Assembly: GCA_937974555.1 (NCBI GenBank)
Contig: CALJKR010000070.1
Span: 1 to 16,726 of the forward strand
Origin: an uncultured Flavobacteriales bacterium
GTDB taxonomy: Bacteria > Bacteroidota > Bacteroidia > Flavobacteriales_D > Sanyastnellaceae
Length of the DNA: 16,726 bases
Direction of reading: 5' to 3'
A program made the position numbers and the translations under genes. This document shows, in pieces, positions 14,680-16,726 of this stretch. The stretch's first letter is position 1. Each line of letters opens with the position of its first letter. A model generated the notes under the pieces. It saw only the letters and a program-made list of their open reading frames with translations. It had not been told where the DNA came from and searched no databases.

Positions 14680-15066
14680 ATGAAAAATTGGATTCTTGTC
14701 TTTTCGTTTGCGGTTCTTTGGATGGCCTGCAATGAATCAAATCAAACAGATACATCAGCTTCATCTGTTGTGGTGGAGCAAATTCAAGAAAAAGGAACCG
14801 TGGCAAAAACAGTAGCCAAATTGAGTATTGAGGGAATGACCTGTGCCCACGGTTGTGGTGGTAAAATACAAAAAGAATTAGAGGAATTGGATGGTGTAAA
14901 AGCCACTGACCTGGATTTTGTCGAAGAAAGAAAAGTGAATGTGGTGTCTGTAGAGTTTGATGCTGCCCAATTGGACGAGAACAAAATGATGGGTTTGGTT
15001 AATGGTTTGGCAGACGGAAAATACAAAGTTGTTGCAGCGCAGCGTGTGACCACAACTGTTCAATAA
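14680..15066 (+). CDS. Predicted lipoprotein with heavy-metal-associated (HMA) domain
   Basis: A 128-residue protein. The N-terminus (MKNWILVFSFAVLWMAC) is a hydrophobic signal followed by Cys17, a likely lipidation site, although Trp at -3 and Met at -2 make a loose lipobox. A Ser/Thr-rich linker leads to an HMA domain (about 45-120) with the metal loop IEGMTCAHGCGGKIQKEL. The two cysteines (55, 59) have three residues between them rather than the two of classical MxCxxC copper chaperones; from memory this Cx3C (CxxGC) form recurs in Bacteroidota. The rest shows the beta-alpha-beta pattern (LDGVKATDLDFVEERKVNVV, VEFDAAQLDENKMMGLVNGL). It would bind copper or a similar thiophilic metal in the periplasm. 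It is joined to ctaA by TAATG, suggesting a role in cytochrome oxidase assembly; that role is inferred. Confidence 0.85.
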   Translation: MKNWILVFSFAVLWMACNESNQTDTSASSVVVEQIQEKGTVAKTVAKLSIEGMTCAHGCGGKIQKELEELDGVKATDLDFVEERKVNVVSVEFDAAQLDENKMMGLVNGLADGKYKVVAAQRVTTTVQ

Positions 15067-16115
15067 TGAAGTTGTTTTCTTCTCCTTTCTTGTGGGCCAG
15101 ACTTGCTCTGGTGGCTCTTTATTTGGTCATCATCGCCGGAAGCATCGTTCGAGTAACCGGTAGTGGTATGGGTTGTCCAGATTGGCCCAAGTGCTTTGGT
15201 CACCTCATTCCACCAACAGATCAAGAGGTACTATTGATTGGACCTGGAAAGTCATTTCACAAAGGTCAAATGGTGATTCATCATGATACATTGTGGGTGG
15301 CTCAACAAGAGGTTGTTTTTGATGACAAATCCACTTTTTACAATTTTGGTGCTGAGGCACAGTGGAAAAAGTATCCCAAGCACAACTATGCTGTTTTTAA
15401 TGTTTGGCATACCTGGACGGAATACATCAACCGTTTGTTGACCGGTGTTTTGGGATTTCCTGTTTTAATTTTATTGATTGTCTCTTGGCGTTGGGCAAGA
15501 AAAGGCAATGGTTGGCAGCCCTTTTTAGGAACCCTTCTAACCTTGGCACTGATTCTTTATGAAGCTTGGTTGGGTAAACTCGTGGTGGATGGTCATTTAT
15601 CTGGAGGAAGAGTGACCTTGCACATGTTGGGGACCATGGGCATTATTTTTACATTACTCTGGGTGATGAACGCAAGCCAAGGATTTCCCAAGAAGTGGGA
15701 AATACAAAAGCCCATTTTACTTTGGATTTCTTTGGTCATGATGTTGATCCAGATTGTTTTGGGTACGCAATTGCGAGAGGCCATCGATGAGGTAATCAAG
15801 CAAGGTTGGTCCAGGCAAGATTGGATTGCACAGATTATTCAGTCATCAGAGAACGTGACTTTTTATGTGCATCGAACGTTCTCTTGGCTGGTTTTTTTTA
15901 CTGCTGGATTCATTGCCATAGAAATGTACAAGCAGAAGTCAAATTTGGCATTTTGGATTGCTATTCCGTTGGTTGGTGAATTTTTAGTGGGAATATTGTT
16001 GTCTTATTTCAACTATCCCATTTGGTCTCAACCCGCGCACTTGCTGCTCTCTATGATTTTACTGGGCGCGCTGCTTCAATTGGCTTTTAGAAAGAAGCCC
16101 ATTGTAAGTAAGTGA
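15066..16115 (+). CDS. ctaA: Heme A synthase (CtaA/Cox15 family)
   Basis: A 349-residue integral membrane protein with about eight helices, the length and layout of CtaA/Cox15, which oxidises the C8 methyl of heme O to the formyl group of heme A for aa3-type oxidases. Visible motifs: GSIVRVTGSGMGCPDWPKCFG (25-45) with the Cys37/Cys43 pair of the first outer loop, HTWTEYINRLLTG (115-127) with conserved Glu119, LHMLGT (His186), VHRTFSW (His269) and AHLLLS (His325). The position after EYI, where Cox15 proteins usually have a heme-ligating His (EYxHR), is Asn122. The first outer loop (about 46-112) is long, as I recall for Bacteroidota members. The start overlaps the lipoprotein stop by one base. 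Its last 57 bases overlap the convergent PorV-like gene. Confidence 0.93.
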   Translation: MKLFSSPFLWARLALVALYLVIIAGSIVRVTGSGMGCPDWPKCFGHLIPPTDQEVLLIGPGKSFHKGQMVIHHDTLWVAQQEVVFDDKSTFYNFGAEAQWKKYPKHNYAVFNVWHTWTEYINRLLTGVLGFPVLILLIVSWRWARKGNGWQPFLGTLLTLALILYEAWLGKLVVDGHLSGGRVTLHMLGTMGIIFTLLWVMNASQGFPKKWEIQKPILLWISLVMMLIQIVLGTQLREAIDEVIKQGWSRQDWIAQIIQSSENVTFYVHRTFSWLVFFTAGFIAIEMYKQKSNLAFWIAIPLVGEFLVGILLSYFNYPIWSQPAHLLLSMILLGALLQLAFRKKPIVSK

Positions 16116-16726
16116 AAACATATTGGTATATAGGACATCAGATTGATTTCCAATATCAGTTAAAGCGTAATCGATTTCGATATTTTTGAGTTGAATTCCA
16201 AGTCCCAAATTGGGTTGAAAAGTGGTGTATGTTCCGCTGAAATTTTGGTTTTTCTGAACATTACCAAATCCAGTTCTAAATTTTAGCCATCCTTGGTAGG
16301 CAATCTCCAATCCTATGCCGGGATCAATGCTGAATCGATTGTTGCTAATCCAAGTGTTGCGTCTACCATCCGTTGCGATTACCGTATTGGCTTCTACGAG
16401 GAAGGTATATTTTTTCCAATTAAAACTTCTTCCACCACCCAATGTAAATCGAGGCAAAGCAATTTCCCAATTGTTGGTGGGAATACTGTTTCCAGTATTC
16501 TGAAATACCGACTGCGTTTTGGCGTCCAAGTCATAGCTCCAGGCATTGAAAGTTCCTGTGATGTCTTTACCTACCAAACCCCATGACCAATGGTCATATT
16601 GCCCTTGATAGCCAACATCCAATCCAAAGCCCCAGGATTGCGCAAAACTTCCAATGTGTCTGTAAATAACTTTGGCATTGGCGCCCCATTGATGGTGCAC
16701 TTTTGAATTGGAAAATTTGTCTTTTA
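16059..16726 (-). CDS. PorV/PorQ-family outer-membrane protein (partial, N-terminus beyond window)
   Basis: The frame is open from the right edge (222 complete codons) to TAA at 16061-16059, so the N-terminus is missing. A GTG at 16700 begins no real gene: the frame continues upstream as KDKFSNSK. The visible part is beta-strand rich: WGFGLDVGYQGQ, LVGKDITGTFNAWSYDL, IALPRFTLGGGRSF, EANTVIATDGRRNTWISNNR, FSIDPGIGLEIAYQGWLKFRTGFGNVQ and FQPNLGLGIQLKNIEIDYALTDIGNQS. These blocks resemble, from memory, the PorV2/PorQ-like proteins of Bacteroidota, barrels related to the T9SS shuttle protein PorV. Most barrels end in an aromatic residue, but here about a dozen further residues (GLLSKSQLKQRAQ) follow FSLTYN; this extension lies in the overlap with ctaA. 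The family name is probable, while its T9SS role is only inferred. Confidence 0.78.
   Translation of the reverse strand, partial: KDKFSNSKVHHQWGANAKVIYRHIGSFAQSWGFGLDVGYQGQYDHWSWGLVGKDITGTFNAWSYDLDAKTQSVFQNTGNSIPTNNWEIALPRFTLGGGRSFNWKKYTFLVEANTVIATDGRRNTWISNNRFSIDPGIGLEIAYQGWLKFRTGFGNVQKNQNFSGTYTTFQPNLGLGIQLKNIEIDYALTDIGNQSDVLYTNMFSLTYNGLLSKSQLKQRAQ

Noticed and set aside
14246..14806. 186-residue minus-strand frame across the EamA 5' end and the HMA lipoprotein
   Set aside because: It is antisense to the lipoprotein and out of frame with EamA, and has no recognisable domain or promoter.
16698..16700. GTG start for the PorV-like protein
   Set aside because: The frame stays open to the window edge and no signal peptide follows the GTG, so the gene is simply cut by the edge.

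Overview
The window is a gene-dense stretch of a Bacteroidota chromosome, probably from a flavobacteria-like or cryomorphid-like lineage. Three things point there: a secreted peptidase ending in a type IX secretion (T9SS) sorting domain, an outer-membrane protein resembling the PorV/PorQ family, and near absence of Shine-Dalgarno sites together with TAnnTTTG-type -7 promoter elements. Thirteen protein genes are supported, two of them cut by the window edges. No rRNA, tRNA, CRISPR array, insertion sequence or phage gene is visible, and no gap between genes reaches 300 bases.

Layout. (1) 1-3830, minus strand: a sugar-nucleotide cluster read right to left, rfbD-like reductase, then a phosphohexomutase (ATGA overlap), then a signal-peptide-bearing DUF6029-like beta-strand-rich protein that runs off the left edge. 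(2) 3904-6709, plus strand: ribF, a secreted leucine-rich-repeat protein whose start lies inside ribF, and a pepP-type aminopeptidase, closed by a hairpin terminator at 6753-6800. (3) 6832-9906: a single 1024-residue secreted M14 carboxypeptidase with PKD/Ig-like domains and a T9SS tail, followed by a strong terminator at 9924-9950. (4) 10014-13723: a two-gene export operon. The first gene is a single 773-residue protein joining a six-helix ABC-exporter-like membrane domain, without any ATPase domain, to an HlyD-type periplasmic adaptor. The second is a TolC-type outer-membrane channel. (5) 13714-14610, minus strand: an EamA-family transporter, convergent with and overlapping tolC. (6) 14680-16115, plus strand: a small predicted lipoprotein with a heavy-metal-associated domain, joined by a TAATG overlap to a CtaA/Cox15 heme A synthase. 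(7) 16059-16726, minus strand: the C-terminal part of a PorV/PorQ-like protein whose 3' end overlaps the end of ctaA by 57 bases.

How the genes fit together. The mutase and reductase suggest hexose-phosphate and deoxysugar precursors for surface polysaccharide. The M14 enzyme is a likely T9SS cargo, and the PorV-like protein belongs to a family associated with that system. The adaptor fusion and TolC protein would form an envelope-spanning exporter. The metal-binding lipoprotein and CtaA suggest a cytochrome oxidase maturation pair.

The most unusual item is the membrane-domain/HlyD fusion at 10014-12335. It looks like an ABC exporter from which the nucleotide-binding domain has been lost and the adaptor gene joined in frame. 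No ATPase that could replace it is encoded in this window. All family names come from reading motifs; no database search was run.
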